A stretch of DNA of 64,000 bases, taken from contig OY755244.1 of assembly GCA_963576725.1 (NCBI GenBank), positions 76,755,620 through 76,819,619 of the forward strand, given 5' to 3'. How positions within the stretch are numbered: position 1 is the first letter of the stretch; each line of letters opens with the position of its first letter. Made by a program: the position numbers and the translations under genes. Under the pieces are notes generated by a model. It searched no databases. It saw only the letters and a program-made list of their open reading frames with translations, and was not told the DNA's origin. This stretch comes from Azorinus chamasolen (Eukaryota; Mollusca; Bivalvia; Cardiida; Solecurtidae). Positions 52,815 through 63,560 of this stretch are shown in pieces.

Positions 52815-52895
52815 ACAGTTGAACTTCGATATCTCGAACTCTGGTAACTCGAATTTCGGGATAATTCGAACAAAAAATTCAGTCAATCCAAAACT
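52815..52895. mobile_element. pogo/Tigger-like terminus
   Basis: TACAGTTGAACTTCGATATC, TCGAACTCTGGTAACTCGAA and TTCGGGATAATTCGAAC. CAGT plus TCGATA/TCGAAC words are typical of pogo-like ends. Only one end is present. Confidence 0.55.
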
Positions 52896-53368
52896 TACAA
52901 TACAGAATTGCTCTAAAATGTATCGCTACAGATATCTCGAAACACACGTCACAGCTTAATACAGAAATGCTGAAAGCTCCAACTGTAAACGATTTTTAAC
53001 AGCGTCAAGAGTAGTATAGTGTCAGGAAATATGCTACAACAGTTGGGAACAGTACTAAGAATTATGAGGACTCTTTGAAAGTAGTTGAAACAATGTTTTA
53101 CCAAACGTATCTATTTTGATTGTAGATAAAAGTACATACATGTATATGTCTAGATTTCTTCATTCTCTTTTAAAGCCTATCGTTTTGGGCAAATAAGAAT
53201 TGCCTCGCCGGGGCTTAGCTATAGCGATACGCACATACACACGTGCGTAATATCATTCTGAAAGGTGAAAACATTATTATGGCAAAAACATTACAAAAAT
53301 CGAAGGCTCAGTGGGGGCGAGGGGATAGACTTTGATAAACGTTCTTTCTTGTCATGTAAGCTATATGC

Positions 53369-54392
53369 ATAGGCCACACATTCACGGATTTGACGCCGGA
53401 TTAGCTACGGATACGATCCGGCATCATTCGTGGCAATCTGTATTGGTCCGTAGCTATCTTTTAGCCGTAGTCATGCTTCAAGTAGTACTTGTATATCAGT
53501 AGCTTTCCGTATTTTAGCCGTAGTCATACGTAGTAGTACTACTTGTATATCCGTGACAATTTTTGAACATGTTCAAAATTTGACCACGGAATAAACAACC
53601 GTAGTGCATCCGTGCTATTCCATTTTAGACCGTTCTTATTCGTACTAACTCTTACTTATACCGTAGCAAACGGTTGTCCATTCGCGGTGCACACGCCCTG
53701 ACACGTGTCGTTCCGTATTAAACCGTATTATTTCCTAATTAAATCGTGTAATTTCCATATTAATGCCTAGTTCACAAATTCGCGGGTCACCTCGCCGGCT
53801 CCACTACAGATTCTAAAATCTCACGGATGACCCCGGAGATGCCAATTTCCGTAGTCCGATACTACGGGTTTTGACGTACATGTGGTAAGATAATGTAGGA
53901 CTGGGCCACGAGTGATACGGAGTTTTACGGTACGATACTGTTTAATGCGGAATTGACACGGTTTAATACGGAAATGACACGGTTTAATACGGAACGACAC
54001 CTGTCACGGCATGTGCACTGTAATAAGTACGGAGTAATACGGTTTTAGTACGGACTTAAACGGATCCGTACGCTCTAATACGGTTTAGTAAGGATGTACT
54101 ACGGTTGTTCGATCCGTGGTAAAATTTGGAACATGTTCAAAAATTGTCACGGATATACAAGTACTAATACGTATGACTACGGCTAAAATACGGAAAGCTA
54201 TGGACCAGTATAGATTGCCATGCATGATGCCGGGTCGTATCCGTAGCTAATCCGGCGTCAAATCAGTGAATGTGTGACCGCAAAGACCGTTGCCATACCA
54301 TTATGTGCATCCGTAGCGCAATACGGAAATTGGCATTTCCGGGGTAATCCGAGTGGAACCGGCGAGGTGATCCGTGAATGTGTGACCTAGGC
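53369..54392. mobile_element. 1-kb nested foldback element in the intron of gene 2
   Basis: Outer ends are CATAGGCCACACATTCACGG and CCGTGAATGTGTGACCTAGG. Long arms pair across the centre: GACGCCGGATTAGCTACGGA with TCCGTAGCTAATCCGGCGTC, and TTTTTGAACATGTTCAAAAT with its mirror at about 54127. A second terminal sequence lies inside at about 53764 (ATGCCTAGTTCACAAATTCG, TCACCTCGCCGG), mirrored by the right outer end (CCGGCGAGGTGATCCGTGAA). So one foldback appears to sit inside another. The body is dense in ACGG/CCGT words. No ORF. Confidence 0.85.
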
Positions 54393-54393
54393 A

Positions 54394-54529
54394 TTTACCC
54401 GTTCCTTCATATTGACGCCTCTGTAAAAGTCACCATTCGAAACCATTGTGATCAATAGAGCATTTGCTCCTATAGGATCAAATCCTCTATTTGTCACAAT
54501 GGTTTCAAAACTACACACTTTAATTTTCC
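54394..54529. mobile_element. Family D MITE (copy 6), truncated
   Basis: TTTACCCGTTCCTTCATATT, core GCATTTGCTCCTATAGGATC with two arm changes, and CACAATGGTTTCAAAACTAC. The right third is missing. It directly abuts the foldback element. Confidence 0.75.
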
Positions 54530-54797
54530 CGGTGGAGCATGACACCGGACCCCTATAAGCACGGTGCGTACATTGCATTTGGATTGAGCTACGTTCCTGG
54601 CGATTCTGTTGAACACCAATAAGATAAGGTTTGTCGGAGAAATGCAGAAATTATTTTACCTAGATCTCTGTAACACACTATTCTCAGACATGTTTGGAAT
54701 TTCTGTGAAGAAACCCCGCAAATCACGACAATTAAGTGGAATTAAGTGAAACCTCGACAAACACATAAGTTTAGCACAAATAGATTGTGTATCTAGC

Positions 54798-54804
<7 letters not shown>

Positions 54805-54851
<47 letters not shown>

Positions 54852-54921
54852 TCTCTCTCTCTATCTCTTCCTCCCCCTCTCTCTCTCTCTCACTCTCTCT
54901 CTCACTCTCTCTCTATCTCTT

Positions 54922-54965
<44 letters not shown>
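54805..54965. repeat. (CT)n microsatellite
   Basis: A C run, then about 160 bp of CT with CCCCTC and TATCTCTTCC interruptions, then an ACACAC/TTACACAC tail to 55015. It sits in the intron of gene 2. Confidence 0.95.
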
Positions 54966-54968
<3 letters not shown>

Positions 54969-55179
54969 GCACTTACCCACAATTACACACACTTACACAC
55001 ACTTACACACGCATACACGGTCACCCGGCGACAAAAAGTTTAACCACACTTCTGCTAATATTAGGTAAACACATTTACGGGGCAACCTCTGTAAATCGAA
55101 TCACATAGATAGAATCACTAGTAACGGAGACACAACTATTGTCCAGTACTAGTAAAACTGTGGTACCCTTAATCTGTGG

Positions 55180-55390
55180 GTCTATCCGGAAGGGGCGGGG
55201 ACCAGGACGGGGAACGCAGTGACAGGGTATAAAAGCGCAACGCCTTTTGTGACTACGTGGTAGAACGTCTGACTTAGGAACTCGAGGTCGTGAGTTCGAT
55301 CCCCGACAAGGCGGTACTCTCTTTGCCACCCTTGCTGTTATGTTTGTCTTGTGCCTTTGTGTCTCTGTACTTATGCGCTTGTCATCGTTT
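55180..55390 (+). mobile_element. tRNA-derived SINE in intron of gene 2
   Basis: A box TGGTAGAACGTC (about 55258) and B box GAGTTCGATCCCC (about 55292), then CAAGGCGGTACTCTCTTTGC and a CTTTGTGTCTCTGTACTTAT body, as in the segments near 16560 and 21290. Confidence 0.65.
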
Positions 55391-55404
55391 GAGATATGCT
55401 TCTC

Positions 55405-55510
55405 GTGTGAGTGAGTCAGTGAGTGAGTAGATGAATGAATGAATGAATGAATGAATGAGTGAGTGAGTGAGTGAGTGAGTGCGTGAGTGCGTGCGTGCGT
55501 GGCTGTGTGT
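55405..55510. repeat. (GAGT)n/(GAAT)n microsatellite
   Basis: GTGAGTGAGTCAGTGAGTGA, (ATGA)n, GAGTGAGTGAGTGAGTGAGT, then GCGTGCGTGCGT. It lies in the intron of gene 2. Confidence 0.93.
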
Positions 55511-55638
55511 GTCTCACTTATTTTCTTTCGCTGTTTAGGTAATGGTCGCGCCTTGTGTGTGACTTGACTAAATTTTTTTATTTAATACGACTGTATTTAC
55601 AAATGTAAATCTATTTGAGAAATAAATGCATTATTTAC

Positions 55639-56795
55639 CTATACATGTGTGCTACTTTTGAACAGGGGATCATCTCCACTCTCCCACCACAGAGCCAGAC
55701 TTTAACGGATAACTCAATCTGTTCCGCTCCCCAGATCTTCATACCAGGATCGAACCCGCCCAGGCGCATGAAGAAGTCCTTTCGCATCACTGCCGTCATA
55801 CCTTGAATTGTTCCGAATTCCAAAGGTAGAACACTGCGGTTTCTCTTTTCCCTGAATGAGTCTTTGTAAAATGCCCACTCCTGGTCCAATGTCAGAGGGT
55901 CGAAAATTGGAAAATATTCATCAAATATAAATTCTTCGGCATTTTCATTTACGATGTCGAAGGCAAAGTTGTCCTGGTGAATGCCGCGAACATGGGGACA
56001 CAACAGGGCATTCGGTTCTTGTGTGAGGCGATACAGGAGAGGCTCGAGCCAGCCAGGAGAAGCCTCCATGTGGCCGTCCATGACGGCAAAGTAGTCCGTG
56101 GTAGTGGCTTCAATTCCTCTCTGCCTTGCAAGCATCAGACCTAAGGCCTCCTTGTGGCGCACTAGCTTGAACTTTTCGACATTAGCTACATGAATATCAA
56201 CTTTAATTCGCAAGTCTTCATTTAAAGAACCATCATCGACCAGGATTACTTCCTTTATAAGTTCCGGTGGAGAGTTCTCCATTACACTGTATGCTGTTCT
56301 AAGAAGAATGCTTGGCCATTCGTCTCTGAAAATAATTACCACGCTAATTTGTGGTAGATTGCCTGGGTAGACTATGTCTTTGCATGCCTGTGGTCTAACA
56401 TCAGGTAGTTTCCTGTGTAGGCTGACAGTATCACTGACCAACGTGTCAAATCCGTGCAACTTCCGGTTAAGGTTAGTATGATTTAAGGTTTCAGCCGATA
56501 ATGTTCTCTTTTGTAACTCAACTTTTGTTCCATTTTCACCTGGACCGTACAGTGGTAACCGTACATAGTATGTTTTGTTGACGTAAACAATTTGTGTTAC
56601 ATTTTTAATCGTTTCTATTGTCCTGTTTACACAGACGTGTTGTCGCCGTTGATGCTGTCTTGTTTCAAACTCCTGCAGCATCAAATTTTGACTCAGTGTT
56701 TGATCATTGAACAAGTTTGACGTAATAAGTATTAGTGTAAAAATGTAAACCAACAACAAACATTTAAATAGCGTCCGTGTCTTCACCATCTTCAT
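55639..56795 (-). CDS. GALNT-like glycosyltransferase gene 2, exon 1 (anchor and GT-A domain)
   Basis: Paralogue of gene 1. The start is the ATG at 56795 (MKMVKTRTLF), with MVK as an in-frame alternative. A strong acceptor just upstream (TTTTATTTTTTACAG, ending 56814) implies a 5' UTR exon outside the coding part. Residues about 9-27 form the signal anchor. The stem has several N-glycosylation sequons (NRT, NVT, NKT, NGT). The GT-A domain shows SVVIIFRDEWPSILLRTAYS, ILVDDGS (184-190), MDGHMEASPGWLEPL (DxH at 240-242), GTIQGMTAVMRKDFF, WGAEQIELSVKVW (355-367) and CSKVAHMYR at the exon end. The donor is TATAG|GTAAAT in phase 2. Spliced to 51910-52579 it gives 608 aa. It shares with gene 1 every unusual replacement (DGH, GTIQG, WGxEQ, RDEW), so these predate the duplication. 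Confidence 0.9.
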
Positions 56796-57124
56796 TCTGA
56801 ATTCAATATGACACTGTAAAAAATAAAATTATGATTAGTCGATGAGCCACTAGAATTGGTCGGTGCCATCTCAGGTGAATCATTCTCGTTGTGATGTTTA
56901 CAAGATAATTATGCATCTATATAATTAGAACATATGTGATAGCATTGCATCGATTATAGCTTCAAGTGTGTTATCACGTTTTATATAGAGACTATACTTG
57001 ATATCGCATTTCAAGTCAAAATTATCAATGAAAGGTAAAGCTACCGATATCAGATTTCCAACATTTGCTATCATACCCGAACAATGAAGTTCGATGTCCG
57101 TCCCTCTAACATCGATGGGTGCCT

Positions 57125-57322
57125 TTAACCATTTACTCCATGAATATCCCTGCAAGAAAAAATACAGCATGGCTGTTGATTACATTGTTTTTATAATGGC
57201 ACATGCACATTAGATTTTTTGGTCATGACAGAAACTGTAGAATCATATCGAAGTATTATGAAGTAAAAAGGTAACAGATGGCATGCGAAATTTCGCTATA
57301 CGATGGTTATATTGAAGATTAA
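57125..57322. mobile_element. Family H MITE without hairpin
   Basis: TTAACCATTTACTCCATGAA, CAGAAACTGTAGAATCATAT, ending near GAAGATTAA. The hairpin section is deleted. The final TTAA is shared with the next element. Confidence 0.65.
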
Positions 57323-57482
57323 CCTTCCTAGCTCGTCGCGGTGAGTTATTACCAATGAAAACAGTTTGGATCCAGATGAAACGCTGAGTAACTCGGCGTC
57401 TCATCGGGATCAAACCTGAATTGTGAAAGTGAAGTAGGTGAAAAGTTGTGAAAACATATTTTCCTCAACAGACAAAAGATTA
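57319..57482. mobile_element. Family C hairpin MITE (copy 5)
   Basis: TTAACCTTCCTAGCTCGTCG. Hairpin CAGTTTGGATCCAGATGAAA - CGCTGAGTAACTCGGCG - TCTCATCGGGATCAAAC, end GACAAAAGATTAA. Confidence 0.7.
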
Positions 57483-58444
57483 ATTGTTTGTAAACAAAAG
57501 ACTACATGTACATATTTTGTCGGCCAATATTTGCATTGCACTCAAGGAATATCCTGTACCCACTCGTTATCTTCTATGACGTAATTATGATTAATATAGC
57601 TGCAACGCTGGTTCAGTGATTCAGACTTATCGGGTAGGTGAAACTGTTTAGAGACTTTGTAAATAGTGTAGACCAAGATCAACCACTGTTTCGGAGATGC
57701 AGCATCTGATCGCGGTACTTCTTGTAAATCAAATCAGACCCTGTTAGTAATATTGATAAGATTAGATAGATTAATCTTCAAACACGTATACAAAAGTTTT
57801 CGTTGCTGGTTACTATGGAGGACGATTAACGCCAAAAATGCTTCATGCTTTGTGGCATTTCAATTTGCTTCATGTTAAATGCATCATGCTAAATGATTAT
57901 TGCATGCCATGGTGTGCTTTCTTGTTTCTTTGAAGTTTGTTTTCCTCGATCCGACATTGAACCTTCTCGAATCTTATTTATTGATTATTATGAACGTCAA
58001 ATGATTTGTTTCATTACTTTGTTTCATTGTTTAAACATCTTTAAAATATATTCTTTGTGTAATTTGATTGGTGCTTGATGCGTGGTGCGTTGTTCTTTGA
58101 TGGGAGTTGAACGTTCCCATGATTTACTGCAGGACTAGTTTTTATTTAAATGTGTGATAGAAAATTCTTACTAGTATTTAATTGTATTCCATTTATTTAC
58201 TGCATTGTAATATATTTCCCCCAGCGATGGCACATATTTTTGACGGAAATTCAAAATGGTTATGATTTACTGCAGACTACACTCCAGATTTACACTCCAG
58301 AAAAATGCAGCTGCAATAATTTTCACTGTGCACACTTAGCCTCACTAACGCCCAAGACCTGTTTGATGTTTTATGTGTTGTTAACATTATGCAGGTCATT
58401 TGCAGGTCATTTGCTGTCCAGCATTATGTCTGCACTCTGAGCAA
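57483..58444. other. No gene recognised
   Basis: A decayed hairpin lies at 57660-57725 (GTAAATAGTGTAGACCAAGA). The rest has short open frames with no recognisable motif. Confidence 0.5.
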
Positions 58445-58445
58445 T

Positions 58446-58645
58446 GAACCCTTTCAATGCAAGAATTGTCGTCTGCTAGACATATTTTCGTCTGTTTCAA
58501 GTTTTAGAATGGACGTTTATTCAATGTCTTTGCAAAACGATAAACAGGGTGCCAAACAGTTTGGTTCCTGATGAGACGCCGAGTTCGGCGTCTCATCTGG
58601 ATCCAAAATGTTTTGCATATATTACATTATGCCACTGAAGGGTTA
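58446..58645. mobile_element. Family C hairpin MITE (copy 6)
   Basis: AACCCTTTCAATGCAAGAAT, TGTCGTCTGCTAGACATATT, hairpin GTTCCTGATGAGACGCCGAG / CGGCGTCTCATCTGGATC, end CACTGAAGGGTTAA. The T:T mismatch is present. Confidence 0.85.
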
Positions 58646-58800
58646 ATGTCTGCAAATATTGTCGTCTGCTGTATTTCCCCCCTTCCATATCTATTCAAAA
58701 ATAAATGTCAGAGTGAAAAACAGTTTGGACCCTGATTAGGTGCCAAGTTACTCGGTGTCTCATTTCGACCCAGACTATTTGCAAAGGTTGTAATAAATGT
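58646..58800. mobile_element. Family C hairpin MITE (copy 7), partial
   Basis: GCAAATATTGTCGTCTGCTG, AACAGTTTGGACCCTGATTA, GTTACTCGGTGTCTCATTTC and ACTATTTGCAAAGG. It starts at the TTAA of copy 6, in tandem. Confidence 0.7.
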
Positions 58801-59390
58801 GTAAAAAAAACAAAAGCAGCTGGAACAAACCTCATGTCTGTTTAGAGGAAAAGTTGCTTAGTTGATCGTCTTTGGTCAGAACTTTGTTTGTCCTTACACA
58901 TAATCAAAATTACTAAATAATAATGTTGCTCTCTATTTTATCTCAAACCATGCATACGCGTATTTTACGAAGCCATTTTACGCTTGCGTAAAACCTCGCT
59001 TGTTCCAACTTCGCTACGTTCGATCCCCGGCCTTTGTCGTACTCTAGCAGCCAATTAAGAGGCACGGACTAAAACGCTGAAATGATTTGCTGAATATATA
59101 GATAAAGAAGGAAAACGCTGAGGACATAGAAATAGAACGATTTCGAAAAACGCTGAAGACAAAGAAATAGAAGGGTTACTGATCCATTACATTAGAGTGG
59201 GGAGAGGTGTTATATACTTACGTCAACACCTGGACGATAAAACAGAAGATTATGAATGGAAACTTGCCACTTAGGTAGTTATTGTTATATGTTTAAAGAA
59301 GTTTGAGTATACATTAAACTGTTATATTTGACGAAGAACTATATTTCATTAAAACTAATTAGATTTAAACTCATAGCATCACAGAAGACT
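58801..59390. other. No gene recognised
   Basis: A small palindrome around TTTTACGCTTGCGTAAAA (about 58976-58993) and two copies of AAACGCTGA(G/A)GACA near 59113 and 59148. No gene. Confidence 0.5.
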
Positions 59391-59440
59391 ATGGTGGTGG
59401 TGGTGGTGGTGGTATGTGTGTGTGTGGGGGGGGGGCATAA
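59391..59440. repeat. (GGT)n/G-run microsatellite
   Basis: GGTGGTGGTGGTGGTGGTAT, then TGTGTGTGTGGGGGGGGGG. Confidence 0.9.
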
Positions 59441-59520
59441 ATATGATGTTGTTTTGGTGCAATTTTATTTCGTTGTTTTATGTCCGTCAGATCAGGGTCT
59501 GCCCTGTTTGCTAATGACCT
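59440..59520. repeat. Half-hairpin of the TTAA class, with a paralogue at 60075-60165
   Basis: GGTGCAATTTTATTTCG, TTGTTTTATGTCCGTCAGAT and CAGGGTCTGCCCTGTTTGCT. The same order recurs at about 60108-60163, so the segment was duplicated locally. Confidence 0.6.
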
Positions 59521-59534
59521 GTCATTAATTTATA

Positions 59535-59739
59535 TACAGTAAAATCTCGATTATTCGAACACTAAAATACGTATTAGTATCGATCTTTAAGACAGGTGGC
59601 AGCTTAATGCATGGTGAAAGTCATGCAGAAAGCTCTAGGAGCTTTCTGCTTGACTTTCACTATGCATTAAGCAGCCACCCGCCTAAAAAGGTCTTAATTC
59701 GTCTATATCGAAAATTCGAATAATCGAGATTTTGCTGTA
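59535..59739. mobile_element. Family F-like palindromic MITE (copy 3, diverged)
   Basis: TA-CAGTAAAATCTCGATTATT ... AATAATCGAGATTTTGCTG-TA. Inner arms GGTGAAAGTCATGCAGAAAG / CTTTCTGCTTGACTTTCAC around CTCTAGGAG. Confidence 0.88.
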
Positions 59740-60790
59740 TATGATTCTACATAGTCCGCCATGGCAACAAATCCCTGTGTCCATGCGCTATTGGAACAAT
59801 TTAATTAATATTCACGATGTCATTATTTTTCACATGAATATGCATTGAGTAATAGGTCAACTGTGTAGTACCATGATCGCCGATGTGTGATAGGCTTCGT
59901 GTATCTGTGGTAAATTAATTATAAAGAGAATTTTAAACTGATGAAATCACATTTAATTTTAAACAGAACATTATGGGGGAAAAGGGGGGAGTACTTTTTT
60001 TAAAAATAATAATAGAATTTTAAACTGATGGCATCACATTTAATTTAAAATAGAAGATTATGGGGAAAAGGGATAAGTTGGGGTTTTTTAAATGATGTTA
60101 CTTTTGGTGCAATTTTATTTCGCTGTTTTCCAAGTCCGTCTGATCAGGGTCTGTTCTGTTTGCTTATGAACACCTGGTTTCTATCATTACCAAAACCAAG
60201 AGTGTCCAAAGGAACGCATGTGCCACGTGCTGGGAGAAGTGTGACGGACATTGTAACAGACAGACAGACGGGCAAACAGACTGACGAGGGAAAAATGACC
60301 CCGTTGTGACACACTGTCTCTTTGTAGGTGACACAAAAATCCGGTATACTAATGCCATAATACATTATAAAACAAGTGTTCAAATGAATACACGTGTCTC
60401 CTGCTGGGAGAAGTGTTATAATACATGTAATGAAAGGAAACTAAACTAAACAGACGGTAACTGTTGAAAGCCAAGTACTTATGAGACCCCCAAAAATATT
60501 CTGTTATTGGTTTTTAAAGTGTTAAGAAAACAAAGAGAAACAATATTGAAAATAACATGTTTGGGAGTATGCCGAACACAACATTACACCATTCTCCAAA
60601 TATAGCTTGCAATGATAAATTTACTTTTTGGTGATAAATGAATGAATTTTAATTCTAAAACTGTCTAAAAGATGTTAAAGGGCATATATACATCTAGTAA
60701 AGGGTTAATCTCACTCTCTGCTTTAAACACCTTTACAGAAAGATTCTTTGAGTATGCCAACTCAACCAAAACAGATGTGTGATATCTCAC
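59740..60790. other. No gene recognised; local duplication and MITE debris
   Basis: ATTTTAAACTGATG.CATCAC and TTATGGGG.AAAAGGG repeat at 59930-59990 and 60014-60070. A (CAGA)n-like tract lies at 60255-60280. A MITE right end CTAGTAAAGGGTTAA lies at about 60695-60708. Confidence 0.5.
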
Positions 60791-60930
60791 TTAACCCTTT
60801 AGTTACCAGCTGAATATTCATGTTAGAAATAATGACATCAATGATCATGGGTATTTATCAGCTAATTTATAAATTGAAGGTCTAACAATGGTCTTTCTCA
60901 TTGCTCTTTCATCATATGTTGATATATACA
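60791..60930. mobile_element. Family H MITE, 5' part
   Basis: TTAACCCTTTAGTTACCAGC, TGAATATTCATGTTAGAAAT, AATGACATCAATGATCATGG. It fades after about 60920 with no hairpin. Confidence 0.65.
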
Positions 60931-61189
60931 GTCGCATTATTAGAATATATCGATAATAACAATGATCCTTCATTTCTCTTTCATCATATGTTGATGTATG
61001 CAGTTGCATTTTAATACAAAGACTTACAGTATACCCAGGTGTGAATGATTGTTGGACAAAGCTCCGATTAACCGGTTAATCACGGTTAATACACCCGATG
61101 AACTGGTTACAAAATTCCAGTAACCGTTTCAGCACTAGTTCCTTGTGTACCGAGTATGAGAGGCATAGGTAAGCTGGAACTGTCACGGA

Positions 61190-62230
61190 TACGATAAAGG
61201 CAGACGTTGACAATCTTCAGATTCGGAAGGTTGATGCAAGAGAAGAAAAGGACAAGAAAATAGCTACGATTGTAAATGCTTTTGCGTTTCTGCGTTTGAT
61301 TTACAGGCTCAACTAACTACCCCATGTTCACTTGTCAGCGAACTACAGTCAAACTGTTTGTTCAGTATGTGGTGTTTCCTGTATAACTCATATTTGTACT
61401 TTTACTAGGTCAAAGTCGCACACTTTTAAGCCTGCCCTCTAGAAAGTGTGATGCTATAACCTAACAGTTTATAGTTTGAGCGACAAGCAATTGAATGGCA
61501 TTTACGGAATGAAACACATTGGGGGGGGGGGGGGGGGGGGGGAGGCTCTTGTGTGATAGCAACATGTCTGTTAAAAAGTACACAACAAATTTGTTCATCA
61601 GGACCAGTCTCGGAAGTTATACATGTATACTATTCTGACTTATGCGGAGATCAGAATAGGAACAGCTTTCTGGCTGCATCCTGCTTGTACAGTGTGTCCC
61701 AAATCCCTCAATTAAAGGCTGTTAATCACACATTTTTATAGCCAAGTCATAACCAGATGAGCCTGGCGCGGAAATTCAGTCCTTATGTCAAATTACCTTG
61801 AATTTTGAACACATTTTCAATTTTAAATGCTTTCTAGCGAAATACAGTTTGAGCTTACAGAAATCAACGATTCGGAGTAAAGTGAACTGGAAGAACATAA
61901 GGTGGATCCGATTAGAACAAGAGCACCCAAAACAGTTGCTGAATAATTATACAGTTAACGAGGTCTGAGTTCATCACTGTTGACACATTGCAGAAAGTAT
62001 CAACACGGCCGGGCACTAAATACTCGAACATGGACTTGTGTTACCTGTATTGCCTTCCAATATCGAACCAAAAGAAGGCATATTTGGTCAAATTGTGTAA
62101 CAAGGAAGTCATACCGGATGATTTTACGCGTACTTCACAAATTTGTCACCTCACAAAAAATGTGCGGAGACATTACTTGAAAATTCAGAATTTGAAGACA
62201 GTGATTAACGGACATTAGCTGACTCGCAAA
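61190..62230 (+). pseudogene. Decayed member of a multicopy YSDxCGxQNRN-type family
   Basis: Broken frames on the plus strand keep the order of a protein family I recall as widespread and multicopy in molluscs and other invertebrates, probably transposon-derived. FDLQAQLTTPCSLVSEL is at about 61299-61350. IATCLLKSTQQ then VYYSDLCGDQNRNSFLAASC and YSVSQIPQLKAVNHTFL follow (61556-61738). Then come CYLYCLPISNQKKAYLVKL and CNKEVIPDDFTRTS (about 62035-62130). The canonical motif would be YSDTCGGQNRN. Stops, frameshifts and a 24-bp G run (61519-61542) break it. Function of the family is not known to me. Confidence 0.6.
61519..61542. repeat. Poly(G) run
   Basis: About 24 consecutive G residues inside the decayed coding remnant. 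Confidence 0.95.
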
Positions 62231-62939
62231 GTCTGCTTACAATCTAGTTTAAGCAAAAACGAGTGATAGTGTTGCTTTCGAATTATGTTTTGAACTACAT
62301 GTGCATATATTATGGAACATGTTGACTGGCACAAATAATAGACTAATAATTGTTATATCTTTTCTTAACGGTGTTTTGTATGACTATACCCTTCTGACAA
62401 ACTCGTTACATAAATGCTAATAATTTAGACATTTTTCTCAATCAGGCATTATATAATGCATAATAAGGTCCACTCAAAGACCATGAACATGTAGGTTTTG
62501 AATTATTATTGTTGGGACGGTATTGATAGTTCAAAAACTGCTATAATGCACATTAAGGTACATGTATTTGCATTTGTATAACAAATGCATAGTCCGTTTT
62601 GAATCCAACATTTATTTTGAATTTAGACTATATTATGTATTGTTTTGCTGTATGAATGGGCATAATTGTTTTGTTTTAAAAACAATTTGGTGGTCACCTT
62701 ATATAAATGTAGTAGGCTAAAAGTAAATTTCAAAATTCGTTGTACATCTGAATCCATTATTTGAATACAAATGCCACACAGAGATTAAGAATATCACAGG
62801 AACAGGAACATAGTAAAATAGTTTTCATAAGTCCTGTTTATCTCTGACATATCAATGAAAAATTGGAAGTATTCGGTTAATTGTTGCTTAAACCCCGTTT
62901 TACATGCTATTTATATACATTGATTTAACATTAAACTGT
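62231..62939. other. No gene recognised
   Basis: AT-rich sequence. A 15-bp hairpin GTATTTGCATTTGTATAACA/AATGCATAG lies near 62565-62595. No coding or RNA feature. Confidence 0.45.
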
Positions 62940-63300
62940 AATGGAAAAAGGTAGTATTTGCCAAATTCGTCCTTTTACAAACTACAAATCGATGGAATCA
63001 TTCAAATGTGTTTATTGTAAAAGGTCGTATTTGACAGATAAGACCTTTTCATTTTTAAATGTCATGAAAAGATGTGTGTGGTAAAAGGTCGTATCTGCAA
63101 ATTTAATTATAATTAATGTCGTGGTCAATTTTTGGTGTTGAAATTATTATCAATATCAAGCTTTCAACATTACACACTAATAGTTAAAATGCCATTTGTG
63201 TGACTTTTACCCCTGATTTTTCTTACCTGCCCAAACCTTTAAACTCAATTTTCTCGAAAGTTTGAAAACAGCTGCATGTACGACCTTTTACCACTAACCC
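62940..63300. repeat. Repeated TAAAAGGTCGTAT words with an inverted partner
   Basis: GGTAGTATTTGCCAAA (62951), GTAAAAGGTCGTATTTGACA (63017) and GTAAAAGGTCGTATCTGC (63080) face the inverted form GTACGACCTTTTACCA (63278). Probably the ends of a small inverted-repeat element. Confidence 0.5.
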
Positions 63301-63302
63301 TT

Positions 63303-63560
63303 AGGAAAAGGGACTGCTAAAGAAGGCGGTTTTTAGCAGTGAAATAGCAGGGTTTTTGGGGGGTTTGTTTAAAAAAACTGCCTTCTATAGCAGTATTTTA
63401 ACGAGGCCATCAGTTGTTGGTTAGCAGTTTACTGTAGTTTTCAAATAACTGCTAAAAACTGGATGTAGAGTTCCGTTCATTTGTGACAGTTTTAAACAGT
63501 AAAACATAACTGCTACCTGAAAATGGGTTTAATTTGCAGTAAATAGCAGTCCTTTTCTTG
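63303..63560. mobile_element. TIR element rich in AGCAGT/ACTGCT
   Basis: The left end GGAAAAGGGACTGCTAAAGA is mirrored by TAGCAGTCCTTTTCTTGG on the right. More than ten AGCAGT or ACTGCT hexamers lie in between. About 255 bp and non-coding. Confidence 0.75.
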
